From Pseudarthrobacter sp. C4D7 (GTDB lineage: Bacteria; Actinomycetota; Actinomycetes; Actinomycetales; Micrococcaceae), in assembly GCF_013359725.1 (NCBI RefSeq), contig NZ_JABFMW010000012.1, positions 39,123-103,122 of the forward strand: DNA of 64,000 nucleotides, in the 5' to 3' direction. This document shows positions 43,514-51,661 of this stretch, piece after piece; within the stretch, counting starts at the first letter, position 1, and the number at the start of each line of letters is the position of its first letter. The notes beneath the pieces are model-generated. The model worked only from the letters and a program-made list of their open reading frames with translations. It searched no databases and was not told the origin of the DNA. The position numbers and the translations under genes were made by a program.

Positions 43514-44959
43514 TCAGGCGGAGGCGAGTGCCGGCTCCGCTGCGGATTCGGCCGGTTCGGCAGCCGTTGCAACGTTGGAGGTCTGGGCTGCGGCTGCCAC
43601 GGCGGCCGCGACGTTGGCGGTCACGTGCGGGTCGAAGATGCTGGGAATGATATAGCTGGCATTGAGCTCATTATCATTCACGCGGTCTGCGATTGCTTCC
43701 GCCGCGGCCACCAGCATCTCGGGGGTGATGTCGCTGGCGCCCACGTCCAGGAGTCCGCGGAAGAGTCCGGGGAAGGCCAGGACGTTGTTGATCTGGTTGG
43801 GGAAGTCGCTGCGGCCGGTGGCCACTACCGCGGCGTGCCGGGACGCGATGACCGGGTCCACCTCCGGGGTGGGGTTGGCCATCGCGAACACAATGGAATC
43901 CTTCGCCATGGAGGCCACGTGCTCTTCAGCCAGGATGTTCGGGGCGGAAACGCCGATGAAGACGTCCGCGCCGACCAGGGCTTCGTGCAGGCTGCCGGAG
44001 AAACCTTCGGCGTTCGTGTTGTCAGCGATCCAGGTCCGGTGGGGATCGTTGTATGTTTCACCCTTGTGGATGGCGCCCGACCGGCCGGCGGCCACGATGT
44101 GCCGGGCGCCCTGCGCCTTGAGCAGCTGGATGATGGCAGAACCGGCGGCACCGACGCCGGACACCACGATCTTCACCTCGTCGATCTTCTTGCCCACTAC
44201 GCGCAGGGCGTTGACCAGGGCAGCCAGGGTCACGATGGCCGTGCCGTGCTGGTCATCGTGGAACACCGGGATGTCCAGTTCCTCGCGCAGGCGGGCCTCG
44301 ATCTCGAAGCAGCGCGGGGCGGCGATGTCCTCCAGGTTGACGCCGCCGTAGACCGGTGCCAGGAGCTTGACGGTGCGGATGATCTCCTCCGTGTCCTGGG
44401 TGTCCAGGCAGACGGGCCAGGCGTCCACGTTGGCGAACTGCTTGAACAGGGCAGCCTTGCCCTCCATGACCGGCAGGGCTGCGGCGGGGCCGATGTTGCC
44501 CAGGCCCAGCACGGCGGACCCGTCCGTGACCACCGCGACGGTGTTGCGCTTGACGGTCAGGTTGCGGGCGGCGGCAGGGTCCTCGGCGATGGCCAGGCAA
44601 ACGCGGGCGACGCCGGGGGTGTAGGCCCGGGAGAGATCGTCACGGTTGCGCAGCGGCACCTTGGGAACGACCTCGAGCTTGCCGCCCAGGTGCATCAGGA
44701 ACGTGCGGTCCGAAACGTGCTGGACCGTGACGCCCTCGAGTGCGTTGAGGGCGTCCTTGACGCGTGCGGCGTGGGCGTCGTCGGTGGTGTTGCAGGTGAC
44801 GTCGACGACGAGGGTCTCGTGGTGGGACTCGGTGACGTCCAGGGCGGTGATGGCCGCGCCGGCTGCTCCAACGGCAGCGGCAAGTTCGCTGGTGGCGCTG
44901 AAGCTCGAGGGTGCTTCCACGCGCAGGGTGATCGAATTTCCGGGGCTGGGGTTCGCCAT
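43514..44959 (-). CDS. NAD(P)-dependent malic enzyme with N-terminal ACT-like domain
   Basis: 481 residues. Residues about 5-85 form an ACT-like regulatory domain ([22 protein letters not shown]). The enzyme follows: [51 protein letters not shown], and Rossmann [16 protein letters not shown]. Decarboxylates malate to pyruvate, so with malate synthase it carries glyoxylate carbon onward. First gene of the operon, divergent from an IclR regulator. Tail is Ala/Glu-rich. Confidence 0.93.
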   Translation of the reverse strand: MANPSPGNSITLRVEAPSSFSATSELAAAVGAAGAAITALDVTESHHETLVVDVTCNTTDDAHAARVKDALNALEGVTVQHVSDRTFLMHLGGKLEVVPKVPLRNRDDLSRAYTPGVARVCLAIAEDPAAARNLTVKRNTVAVVTDGSAVLGLGNIGPAAALPVMEGKAALFKQFANVDAWPVCLDTQDTEEIIRTVKLLAPVYGGVNLEDIAAPRCFEIEARLREELDIPVFHDDQHGTAIVTLAALVNALRVVGKKIDEVKIVVSGVGAAGSAIIQLLKAQGARHIVAAGRSGAIHKGETYNDPHRTWIADNTNAEGFSGSLHEALVGADVFIGVSAPNILAEEHVASMAKDSIVFAMANPTPEVDPVIASRHAAVVATGRSDFPNQINNVLAFPGLFRGLLDVGASDITPEMLVAAAEAIADRVNDNELNASYIIPSIFDPHVTANVAAAVAAAAQTSNVATAAEPAESAAEPALASA

Positions 44960-45007
44960 TGAATGTCCTCCTGTTAGGCCGGGTCCGGCATGTGCTCTGA
45001 TCCGAAT

Positions 45008-45048
45008 GTTTTCGTATTATGGATATTATTATCTACTTTATGGAAACA
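45008..45048. promoter_or_regulatory. AT-rich operator candidate between malic enzyme and IclR genes
   Basis: A 41-bp AT-rich block in otherwise GC-rich DNA. TGTTTTCGTA at its left edge and TTTATGGAAACA at its right form an imperfect inverted repeat, and TATGG occurs twice. Likely IclR binding site serving both divergent genes. Compare TTTCCATAATATGAAA at 49007. Confidence 0.5.
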
Positions 45049-45179
45049 CAACCCCTGACGAATGCGACTGCCACCGGCAACGCAAGGGGACCGGCGGTGC
45101 TGTATCTTGGGTGTTCTAAGCAACTCTTTTCACGATGCGGATAAGAGTTGTCGGATTCCGAGCCACAGGAGACAACGGA

Positions 45180-45935
45180 ATGGCAGAAAAAGCGTCCGGC
45201 GGGGTGCAATCGGTAGAGCGCGTCTTCGAACTGCTGGAACTCATCACTGATGCCGGTGGCGACGTCACCCTCAGCGAGCTCTCGTCTTCCACCGACCTCC
45301 CGCTCCCCACCATCCACCGCCTGCTCCGCACGCTGGTGTCGCTGGGCTACATCCGCCAGCTGCCCAACCGGCGCTACGCCCTTGGCCCCCGGCTCATCCG
45401 CTTGGGTGAGGGTGCCAACAAGCAGCTCGGCGCCCTGGCCCAGCCGCAGCTGAAAGTCCTGGTGGACCGTCTGGGGGAGACCGCCAATATGGCCGTCCTG
45501 GATTCCGACATGGTGATCTACGTGTCCCAGGTCCCGTCGTTGCACTCCATGCGCATGTTTACCGAGGTTGGCCGGCGCGCCCATACCCACGCCACCGGCG
45601 TGGGCAAAGCCATCCTGGCCCAGCTCGACGACGACACGGTGCGGGGCATTGTGGCCCGCGCCGGAATGCCCACCCCCACGCCCAAGAGCATCGGCGACGT
45701 TGAAGAGCTCCTGGCCGACCTCAAGCTCATCCGCGAGCGTGGCTACTCCATCGACGAGGAGGAGCAGGAACTGGGCGTCCGCTGCTTCGCCATGGCGGTG
45801 CCCAACGCACCGACGCCCGCGGCGATCTCGGTCTCGGGCCCCGTGTCCCGGGTGGACGGAAACTTCGCGGACAAGGCGGTGCCCATCCTCCGCGAAGCGG
45901 CCGAGGCCATCTCCCGCGAGCTCAACCGCACCTGA
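45180..45935 (+). CDS. IclR family regulator of the purine/glyoxylate operon
   Basis: 251 residues from ATG 45180 (CAGGAG upstream). Winged helix-turn-helix at the start (VERVFELLELITDAGGDVTLSELS, PTIHRLLRTLVSLGYI) and a C-terminal effector domain (GRRAHTHATGVGKAILA, GYSIDEEEQELGVRCFAM) of the IclR/AllR type, which bind glyoxylate, allantoin or similar small acids. Divergent from the malic enzyme-malate synthase-allE operon, so it is the natural candidate regulator; ligand inferred only from context. Confidence 0.92.
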   Translation: MAEKASGGVQSVERVFELLELITDAGGDVTLSELSSSTDLPLPTIHRLLRTLVSLGYIRQLPNRRYALGPRLIRLGEGANKQLGALAQPQLKVLVDRLGETANMAVLDSDMVIYVSQVPSLHSMRMFTEVGRRAHTHATGVGKAILAQLDDDTVRGIVARAGMPTPTPKSIGDVEELLADLKLIRERGYSIDEEEQELGVRCFAMAVPNAPTPAAISVSGPVSRVDGNFADKAVPILREAAEAISRELNRT

Positions 45936-45998
45936 CCTTCTGAGGGGCCCACGCCCGCAGGGTACCCTTGCCGAGCTTGCGAGGTTAGGGTGCGGGTG

Positions 45999-46052
45999 GG
46001 GTACGACGACGGCCCGCACCTTTCGCGAAAGGTGCGGGCCGTCGTCGTACCC
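45999..46052. terminator. Very long perfect hairpin between convergent genes
   Basis: Complete palindrome of 54 bp (27-bp arms, starting GGGTACGACGACGGCCCGCA) centred on TCGCGA. No U-tract. It lies between the IclR and permease stops and would block read-through both ways. Confidence 0.85.
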
Positions 46053-46116
46053 GCCGGTTCCCCGGCCGTCCAGGCCTAACAAGGGAACCTGCGGGTCTGG
46101 ACGAATCCGGGCAGGG

Positions 46117-47622
46117 TCAGTGCTCTGACGCCTGCTGCGCGGACTGCACGGGGACTTCCTTGCCGTCGCAGTCGATGAGCTTGCCGTTTTCGAACCGGTC
46201 GCCTTCTGCCAGGCAGTTCAGGTCCTCGGCACGCACCAGGCGCTCGGTTCCGGCGACGAAGACGGACTGGTTGTCCGAGTTTCCGGCCCGAAGGTGATTG
46301 AAGAGAAGGTTCAGCAGGATGGCCATGACCGCGGCCGAGCTGATGCCCGAGTGGAAGATGGTGCCGAACCAGGAGGGGAACTGGTCGTAGAACGTCGGGG
46401 CGGCGATGGGGATCATGCCGAAGCCGATCGAGGCTGCCACGACGATCAGGTTCATGTTGTTCTTGTAATCCACCTTGGACAGGGTCCGGATGCCGCTGGC
46501 TGCCACCGTTCCGAAGAGGACCACGCCGGCGCCGCCCAGGACGGGGGTGGGCACGGCTGCGACCACACGCCCCAGCACGGGCAGCAGGCCAAGGACCACC
46601 AGGATCACGCCGCCGGCGCTGACCACGAACCGGCTCTTCACGCCCGTAATGGCCACCAGGCCGACGTTCTGTGCGAACGCGCTCTGGGTGAAGGAGTTGA
46701 AGAGCGGGGAGACGGCGCTGGAGAGCATATCTGCGCGCAGGCCGTTGCCGATCCGCTTGGAGTCCACTTTGGTGCCCACGATCTCGCCCACGGCGATGAT
46801 GTCCGCGGAGGTCTCGGTAAGGGTCACCAGGATGACGATCAGCATGGAGATGATGGCTGCGAGTTCGAACGTGGGCGGCCCAAAGGCGAACGGGGTGGGG
46901 AAGGCGACGATTTCGCCCTGGCCTGCCTTGGAGAAATCGGCCATGCCGAAGACCACCGCGATCAGCGTGCCGAGGACCATGGCCAGCAGGATCGACAGGC
47001 GGGAAATCGCTGCGCTGCCCACTTTGCTCAAGAGCAGGACGATGCCCATGGTGGCCGCTGCCAGCCCGATGTTCGCCACGCTGCCGTAGTTCGGCGCCTT
47101 GTTGTTGCCGCCCATGGCCCAGTTGGCCGCCACCGGCATCAGCGTCAGGCCGATGGTGGTGATCACGGTGCCGGTCACCACCGGCGGGAAGAAGCGGATG
47201 ATCTTCGAGAACAGCGGCGTGATCAGCAGGCCGATCAGGGAGGCCGCGATGACGGAACCAAAGACAGCCTGGATGCCGCCGCCGCCGTGGACGATTGCCA
47301 CCATGGTGGAGACTCCGGCAAAGGAGACGCCCTGGACCAGGGGCAACTGGGAGCCGAAGAACGGGATGCCGACGGTCTGCAGGATGGTGGCGAGGCCACC
47401 GACGAACAGGCAGGCGGCGATGAGCAGGCCAATGTCCTGCGAGTTCATTCCTGCGGCTGCGCCGATGATCAGGGGCGGGGCGATGATGCCGCCGTACATG
47501 GTGAGGACGTGCTGGAAGCCGTAGGCAAACATGCTTCCGATGGGGAGCCGCTGGTCCTCGGGGCGGGCGGGCCGTGCGCTTTTTCCAGCGGCTGCGGCGG
47601 CCAGTTTCTTCTTGGTGTTCAT
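46117..47622 (-). CDS. NCS2 nucleobase:cation symporter (urate/xanthine permease)
   Basis: 501 residues, about 14 membrane helices. NCS2 signatures: FAYGFQHVLTMYGGIIAPPLI, FFGSQLPLVQGVSFAG, and FTQSAFAQNVGLVAITGVKSR. The C-terminal 60 residues are hydrophilic. Homologous to PucK/UacT; the uricase next door argues for urate, but xanthine is possible. ATG 47622 lies in a short direct-duplication cluster. Confidence 0.92.
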   Translation of the reverse strand: MNTKKKLAAAAAGKSARPARPEDQRLPIGSMFAYGFQHVLTMYGGIIAPPLIIGAAAGMNSQDIGLLIAACLFVGGLATILQTVGIPFFGSQLPLVQGVSFAGVSTMVAIVHGGGGIQAVFGSVIAASLIGLLITPLFSKIIRFFPPVVTGTVITTIGLTLMPVAANWAMGGNNKAPNYGSVANIGLAAATMGIVLLLSKVGSAAISRLSILLAMVLGTLIAVVFGMADFSKAGQGEIVAFPTPFAFGPPTFELAAIISMLIVILVTLTETSADIIAVGEIVGTKVDSKRIGNGLRADMLSSAVSPLFNSFTQSAFAQNVGLVAITGVKSRFVVSAGGVILVVLGLLPVLGRVVAAVPTPVLGGAGVVLFGTVAASGIRTLSKVDYKNNMNLIVVAASIGFGMIPIAAPTFYDQFPSWFGTIFHSGISSAAVMAILLNLLFNHLRAGNSDNQSVFVAGTERLVRAEDLNCLAEGDRFENGKLIDCDGKEVPVQSAQQASEH

Positions 47623-47721
47623 GGCAGACTTTCTTGGTTCATGGCAGACGTCATCGTCTGGCTAACTGGTGTCTGGCTAACGGGTGAAGCTCAAGATGGG
47701 GCGTTGAAGCTCAAAATGGGG
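47620..47721. repeat. Cluster of three short direct duplications before the permease start
   Basis: CATGGCAGAC at 47620 and 47640; GTCTGGCTAAC at 47656 and 47671; TGAAGCTCAAGATGGGG at 47685 and its near-copy at 47705. Offsets are 20, 15 and 20 bp. The first pair duplicates the permease start codon context on the minus strand. It fills most of the gap between uricase and permease. Confidence 0.75.
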
Positions 47722-47725
47722 TGCT

Positions 47726-47761
47726 GCGGCGGGCCCAACCGTCGTGGATTGGGCCCGCCGC
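47726..47761 (-). terminator. Hairpin after uricase
   Basis: 13-bp arms GCGGCGGGCCCAA / TTGGGCCCGCCGC with 10-base loop, 16 bp beyond the uricase stop. No immediate U-run; may end transcription or stabilise the 3' end of uricase mRNA. Confidence 0.7.
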
Positions 47762-47777
47762 CCCTGCGAGTTGTGGT

Positions 47778-48686
47778 TTAGCAGAATCCGGCGATGCCGG
47801 ACCAGGCTGCCGGCGCTGCGGCTGCGTCGTCGCGCTGGACGGTGGCCTCGATCAGGCCGTACGGCCGGTCGGCCGCAAAGAAGACCTCGTTGGGGTTGTC
47901 CAGGCCGAACGGCGAGAGGTCAACGAGGAAGTGGTGCTTGTTGGGCATGGAGAACTTGATCTCGTCAATTTCGCTGTGTGCCTCAAGCACCTTGGTGCCC
48001 ATGTCGAACAGCGTCTGCTGCAGGGCGTGGGAATACTTCTCCGTGAAGCCTTCGAGCAGGAGGCCCTTGACGTCGTCGTAGCTCTTGTTGAAGTCGAGGG
48101 TGCTGAAGTCGGTGCCGGTCTTGAAGCGCCAGCGGGCGGAAACGTCCGTGGCCAGGATGCGGTCGGTGGTTTCCGGAAGGGTGGTGTAACGGTCCCGGGG
48201 ATAGCCGACGAAGCCTGACTGCGTGGACTTCAGGACGGTCAGGTCCTTGAGTCCGGAGATCAGGTGGCTGGTGGCGCCGTCCCGGACCAGGACGGCGGTG
48301 CGGACTTCCTGGCCGTTGCGGACGAACGAGTGGTCGTGTTCGCTGCCGTGGGCCTGGATCCGGTTCCAGGCGTAGGACTCGGCTGCCCAGCGTCCCCCGG
48401 TGACCCAATCGAAGCTGGAGGTGAAGTGCTCCCCGAGGCGCAGGAGGAACGCTTCCGGTGAGCCGATGCCGTCGCGGGCAAAGGCGTAAATGGTGTTCTT
48501 CTGGGTGTCCGTGGCCACCACGTGGGCATTGTCGCCCTCCAGGTGGGCCGCGCTGAAGTCGCCGCGCAGCTGCGAGGTGACGTTCAGGTCTTCGATCTCG
48601 TGGCGGTTTGTATCCCGGGTGATCTTGACGACGCGGACTTCGGCTTTGCCGTACTGGTTTTCGCCGAGAATGATCTTGCTGCTCAT
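47778..48686 (-). CDS. pucL: Factor-independent urate hydroxylase (uricase)
   Basis: 302 residues from ATG 48686 (MSSKIILGENQYGKAEVRVV); the frame runs to 48752 without support. Signatures: GKAEVR with the catalytic Lys, VVATDTQKNTIYAFA with the catalytic Thr, FVGYPRDRYTTLPETTDR with the urate-binding Phe and Arg region, and SMPNKHHFLVDLSPF with the catalytic His. Oxidises urate to 5-hydroxyisourate with O2, no cofactor. Genes for the next two steps (HIU hydrolase, OHCU decarboxylase) are not in the window. A dyad operator and a structured leader lie upstream. Confidence 0.95.
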   Translation of the reverse strand: MSSKIILGENQYGKAEVRVVKITRDTNRHEIEDLNVTSQLRGDFSAAHLEGDNAHVVATDTQKNTIYAFARDGIGSPEAFLLRLGEHFTSSFDWVTGGRWAAESYAWNRIQAHGSEHDHSFVRNGQEVRTAVLVRDGATSHLISGLKDLTVLKSTQSGFVGYPRDRYTTLPETTDRILATDVSARWRFKTGTDFSTLDFNKSYDDVKGLLLEGFTEKYSHALQQTLFDMGTKVLEAHSEIDEIKFSMPNKHHFLVDLSPFGLDNPNEVFFAADRPYGLIEATVQRDDAAAAPAAWSGIAGFC

Positions 48687-48710
48687 GGTCTTTTCCCAAT
48701 CTCCGGTAAG

Positions 48711-48726
48711 TGGAACCAAGGTTCCA
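48711..48726. promoter_or_regulatory. Perfect dyad TGGAACCAAGGTTCCA upstream of uricase
   Basis: 7-bp arms around AA, 25 bp before the uricase ATG. IclR-type proteins bind similar TGGAA..TTCCA sites, so the IclR encoded 3 kb away is the first candidate. Confidence 0.6.
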
Positions 48727-48779
48727 TCACTGAAATTAAGCGCGCGTTTCAAGCGCGTTTCCGGTGGTGCCGACCCAAC

Positions 48780-48811
48780 AAAAAAGAGCCGGCATCCATT
48801 GATGCCAGCTC
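48780..48811 (-). terminator. Intrinsic terminator in the uricase leader
   Basis: On the minus strand GAGCUGGCAUC pairs with GAUGCCGGCUC (one U-G wobble) around AAUG, followed by U6. The plus-strand reading has a C-A mismatch instead, so the element acts on minus-strand RNA, upstream of uricase. Confidence 0.8.
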
Positions 48812-48878
48812 ATTACGACCCTGCCTGCTGCTCCCAGGTTACGTGACGTGCGCCACGAGTTGCCTAACAGCGTACCCC
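48812..48878 (-). other. Candidate structured RNA leader upstream of the terminator
   Basis: On minus-strand RNA GCUGUUAGG (48871-48863) pairs with CCUGGGAGCAGC (48838-48827) with an asymmetric GGGA bulge, enclosing a hairpin GUGGCGCACGUCAC (48856-48843). It directly precedes the intrinsic terminator, the layout of a riboswitch or attenuator. It matches no riboswitch class, SRP RNA or tRNA I can recall. The rest of 48687-49034 holds only the two operators. Confidence 0.4.
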
Positions 48879-49006
48879 TCCTTTGCGGTGGTGTACATCA
48901 CAGGACCTAAATTTCATTTGTGACCGCGCGGGCTGTTTGCGGGAGGCGCCGGGACCCTTGACCGCTCCTCGCCGGCAGCCTAGTCTTTTCACATAGCAAA
49001 AATTGC

Positions 49007-49023
49007 TTTCCATAATATGAAAA
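49007..49023. promoter_or_regulatory. IclR-like site TTTCCATAATATGAAA
   Basis: Imperfect inverted repeat (TTTCCAT / ATGAAAA, one mismatch) overlapping a second dyad AGCAA-aaa-TTGCT at 48995. It sits just before the ribosome site of the 68-residue gene at 49035. Confidence 0.45.
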
Positions 49024-49034
49024 AGGAGGTTCCG

Positions 49035-49241
49035 ATGTACCAGCAGGAAAACCAGGCCCTGGCCGCCGTCCCGTCCACCGGTGCCGCGGCGCAGGACTTC
49101 TACCTTCCGCTCGGGGGAGGAATAGATCCTGATCTCTACGTTCCCGAGGACCGCCTCCACGCCACCGGCCGCATATCCCGGTGGATTCAGTCCTTGCGTA
49201 CCCCGGCAGGGAAAGTGCGTAAAAGCGGTTCCCAAAGCTGA
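49035..49241 (+). CDS. Hypothetical protein, 68 residues, in the purine locus
   Basis: ATG 49035 has a near-perfect AAAGGAGG. The protein is soluble, with a Gly/Pro-rich middle (FYLPLGGGIDPDLYVPEDRL) and a basic amphipathic C-terminus (ISRWIQSLRTPAGKVRKSG). Family unknown. Divergent from the uricase leader and preceded by an IclR-like operator, so it is probably regulated with purine catabolism. Confidence 0.65.
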   Translation: MYQQENQALAAVPSTGAAAQDFYLPLGGGIDPDLYVPEDRLHATGRISRWIQSLRTPAGKVRKSGSQS

Positions 49242-49366
49242 GTAGTAGCTACTCGGGACGGGCGGGGGCGATTCTTTTAGCCTTGCAGGACAGGTAGCCG
49301 GCCCTGGGGGGTGCACGCTCCGTCCATGGCCTGGCCATCGTCGTGATGCGCGAGGGAAGGACAACG

Positions 49367-50365
49367 ATGCCACAAGCCACAGCCCGCTTGCTGCAGGTCC
49401 TGTGCTGTGTGCTGGTCGTTGCCGGGCTCTCGGGCAGCGCCATCCGACTGCAGGGCCCGCCGGAAGACTCTGCGCCCGGACAGGAGGCCTCGGTGTCCGG
49501 GTCCGCCCCGACGCAAGGTACGGAGATTCCGGACTCCACCGGTGGTGCAGCCGCCGGGCAACCGGCCGGCCCCGGCGGGGCAGACTCACCGGCAGCCCAG
49601 CCCCCGGCAGCCGTGGAACCGGACAAGCCCGGGGAAGCTGCGGCTGATGGGCCGGTGAGTGAGAGTCCGGCCCAGGGCGCCCCGGTGGTGGCCAGCAGGA
49701 GCGTCGGCCCACTCGGCCCTCCAGGGCAGTGGTCGCTGGTGCTTGATGAGGAGTTCGACACCCTCAACACCAGCCTGTGGACTCCCTACTGGTTCCGTGA
49801 CTGCCATCCAGGTTCTACCAAGAACGGGGTCAAGACCTGCTCCAGCAACGTCAAGGTGGAGAACGGAAACGCTGTGCTGCAGCTGTCCGATTCCGAATCG
49901 GGCGCGTTGCTGTCCACCAATCCCAAGGACGCCGTGCCCGGCCATGTGGGCTTCCAGTACACCACCGGCTACGTTGAGGCCCGGATCTACTTTCCGGGAA
50001 CCTGCTCGGAAGGCATCTACAACTGGCCTGCCTGGTGGACCACGGGCCAAAAGTATCCCGCTACCGGCGAGATCGATATCGCTGAGCCACTGCAGGGGAC
50101 CATGACCACGGTCTATCATTCACCGGAGAACCACCCCGCCAAATACTTCACCGGGTGTTATGCCGGGGGCTACCACACCTACGGGGTGCACCGGAAGGCC
50201 GGCGTCAACGACATCTATTTCGACGGACGGCTCGAGTTTTCCTATCCCACCAGCGACGGCAATGCGCCGCACTACCTCCTCCTGAACGTCGGCATCTGGG
50301 CGGACCAGAAGACCCTGGGGCCGGCCGGAGCCGTCAAGGTGGACTGGGTGCGGGCCTGGCAGTAG
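49367..50365 (+). CDS. Secreted glycoside hydrolase family 16 protein
   Basis: 332 residues from ATG 49367 (GGGAAGGA upstream); GTG 49343 is longer. Signal peptide (LLQVLCCVLVVAGLSGSA), then about 75 residues of Pro/Ala/Gly-rich linker, then a GH16 jelly roll with catalytic ATGEIDIAEPL (ExDxxE), WWTTGQ and YHTYGVHRK. Likely an endo-beta-glucanase or laminarinase that acts outside the cell. Stop 12 bp from the convergent LigD gene. Confidence 0.9.
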   Translation: MPQATARLLQVLCCVLVVAGLSGSAIRLQGPPEDSAPGQEASVSGSAPTQGTEIPDSTGGAAAGQPAGPGGADSPAAQPPAAVEPDKPGEAAADGPVSESPAQGAPVVASRSVGPLGPPGQWSLVLDEEFDTLNTSLWTPYWFRDCHPGSTKNGVKTCSSNVKVENGNAVLQLSDSESGALLSTNPKDAVPGHVGFQYTTGYVEARIYFPGTCSEGIYNWPAWWTTGQKYPATGEIDIAEPLQGTMTTVYHSPENHPAKYFTGCYAGGYHTYGVHRKAGVNDIYFDGRLEFSYPTSDGNAPHYLLLNVGIWADQKTLGPAGAVKVDWVRAWQ

Positions 50366-50377
50366 CCACCCACCGCG

Positions 50378-51622
50378 TCAGGAGCCGGTCCGTCCCGGCC
50401 ACTGCTTGCCCGCCCAGGGATCGTAGTCGGCGATGAGTTCTTCCTGCGGGGGCCGCCCGGATTCGGGAACATGCTGCAGGTTCACCCGTACCCGGTACCA
50501 CAGCGAGCTTGAGCCACGCATCCCGTCCACCAGGATGTCGGCAGGCTGGAGGGCTTCGACGACGGCGGCGTGCCGGGACTTCCACTCATCGAGCGCTGCC
50601 AGCGCTTCCGGCTTTGTCCTGGTGCGCGCAACCTCGATCAGCGGCATGATCGATTGCCGGCGGCCGGATCCGTTGCCGCTGCGCGGAGCCTTCTCCGCCG
50701 GTCCCAATTCCCTGGCCAGCGCCAGCAGCCCGTCCAGGGATCCAACAGCTTCGTCGATGCCGGCGTGCGGGTCGCCTATTTCCGCGTACCGCCCGAGCAT
50801 GGTGGGAACAGTGAACTGCCCCGGGCGGGCGGTGCGCATCTCCTCCCACGTGAGCGGGGCGGAGACCCGGGCATCCGGCAGCGGCCGGACGGAGTAGGCA
50901 GACGCGACCGTGCGGTCCTTGGCGTTCTGGTTGAAGTCCACGAAGACGCTCTCGCCGCGTTCCTCCTTCCACCAGCGTGCCGTGGCAAGGCCTGGAGCCC
51001 GGTTTTCGACTTCCCGCGCCAGGGTCTCCGCAGCCAATCGGACATCGCGGTAGGACCATTCCGGGGCGATGCGGACCAGGATGTGCAGGCCACGCGACCC
51101 GCTGGTCTTGGGCCACCCCACCAGGCCCACATCCTCCAGAACCTCCTGTGCCACGTATGCGGTGTCCACGATCTGCGACCACTCCACCCCCGGCATGGGA
51201 TCCAGGTCCACCCGCAGTTCGTCCGGATGTTCGAGATCCCCCGCGCGCACCGGATGCGGGTTCAGGTCCAGGCAGCCAAGGTTGATGACCCAGGCCAGTC
51301 CGGCGGCATTGCGGATCACGGCTTCCTCTGCGGAGGTTCCGGAGGCGTAGTGCAAAGTGGTGGTGTCGATGAAGGGCGGGTGGTTTTCCGGGACGCGCTT
51401 TTGGAAGAACGGCTCGGCATCGATGCCCTTGGGGAACCGCTTCAGCACCATGGGCCGGCCGCCGGCTCCCCGCAGGGCACCATCGGCCACCGCAAGGTAG
51501 TAGCGCACCAGGTCCAGCTTGGTCAGGCCCGGCTCCGGGAACACCACCTTGTCCGGACTGGAGATCCGGACCTCGAATCCATCGATGTCGAGGACCTCGG
51601 GCGGCGTCTTTGACGGAGTCAT
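50378..51622 (-). CDS. ligD: Stand-alone LigD-type NHEJ polymerase domain protein
   Basis: 414 residues. Archaeo-eukaryotic primase fold: catalytic LRVDLDPMPG, nucleotide-binding KTSGSRGLHILVRI, RPLPDARVSAPLTWEE. The N-terminus ISSPDKVVFPEPGLTKLDLVRYY is typical of the LigD POL domain. About 100 C-terminal residues follow the core and carry no ligase or 3'-phosphoesterase domain. So it is the separate polymerase of non-homologous end joining; Ku and ligase must lie elsewhere. Confidence 0.9.
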   Translation of the reverse strand: MTPSKTPPEVLDIDGFEVRISSPDKVVFPEPGLTKLDLVRYYLAVADGALRGAGGRPMVLKRFPKGIDAEPFFQKRVPENHPPFIDTTTLHYASGTSAEEAVIRNAAGLAWVINLGCLDLNPHPVRAGDLEHPDELRVDLDPMPGVEWSQIVDTAYVAQEVLEDVGLVGWPKTSGSRGLHILVRIAPEWSYRDVRLAAETLAREVENRAPGLATARWWKEERGESVFVDFNQNAKDRTVASAYSVRPLPDARVSAPLTWEEMRTARPGQFTVPTMLGRYAEIGDPHAGIDEAVGSLDGLLALARELGPAEKAPRSGNGSGRRQSIMPLIEVARTRTKPEALAALDEWKSRHAAVVEALQPADILVDGMRGSSSLWYRVRVNLQHVPESGRPPQEELIADYDPWAGKQWPGRTGS

Positions 51623-51661
51623 GCCGCCACGCTAGCAGCGGCCCGGGCCGGTGTCAGCCGT

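Noticed and set aside
45999..46052. 54-bp perfect palindrome as a mobile-element end or att site
   Set aside because: It lies between two convergent stops, like the other GC hairpins in the window; no flanking duplication or transposase.
46294..47781. 495-codon plus frame opposite the urate permease
   Set aside because: Gly/Asp/His-rich shadow of a membrane protein; no domain.
48730..48815. Leader ORF MSWHQWMPALFCW in the uricase leader (minus strand)
   Set aside because: Starts inside the terminator stem and has no good ribosome site; no amino-acid run of attenuator type.
48812..48878. Structured element as tRNA, SRP or tmRNA
   Set aside because: No cloverleaf, no GGAAG/SRP apical motif, no tag ORF; kept only as an unassigned leader.
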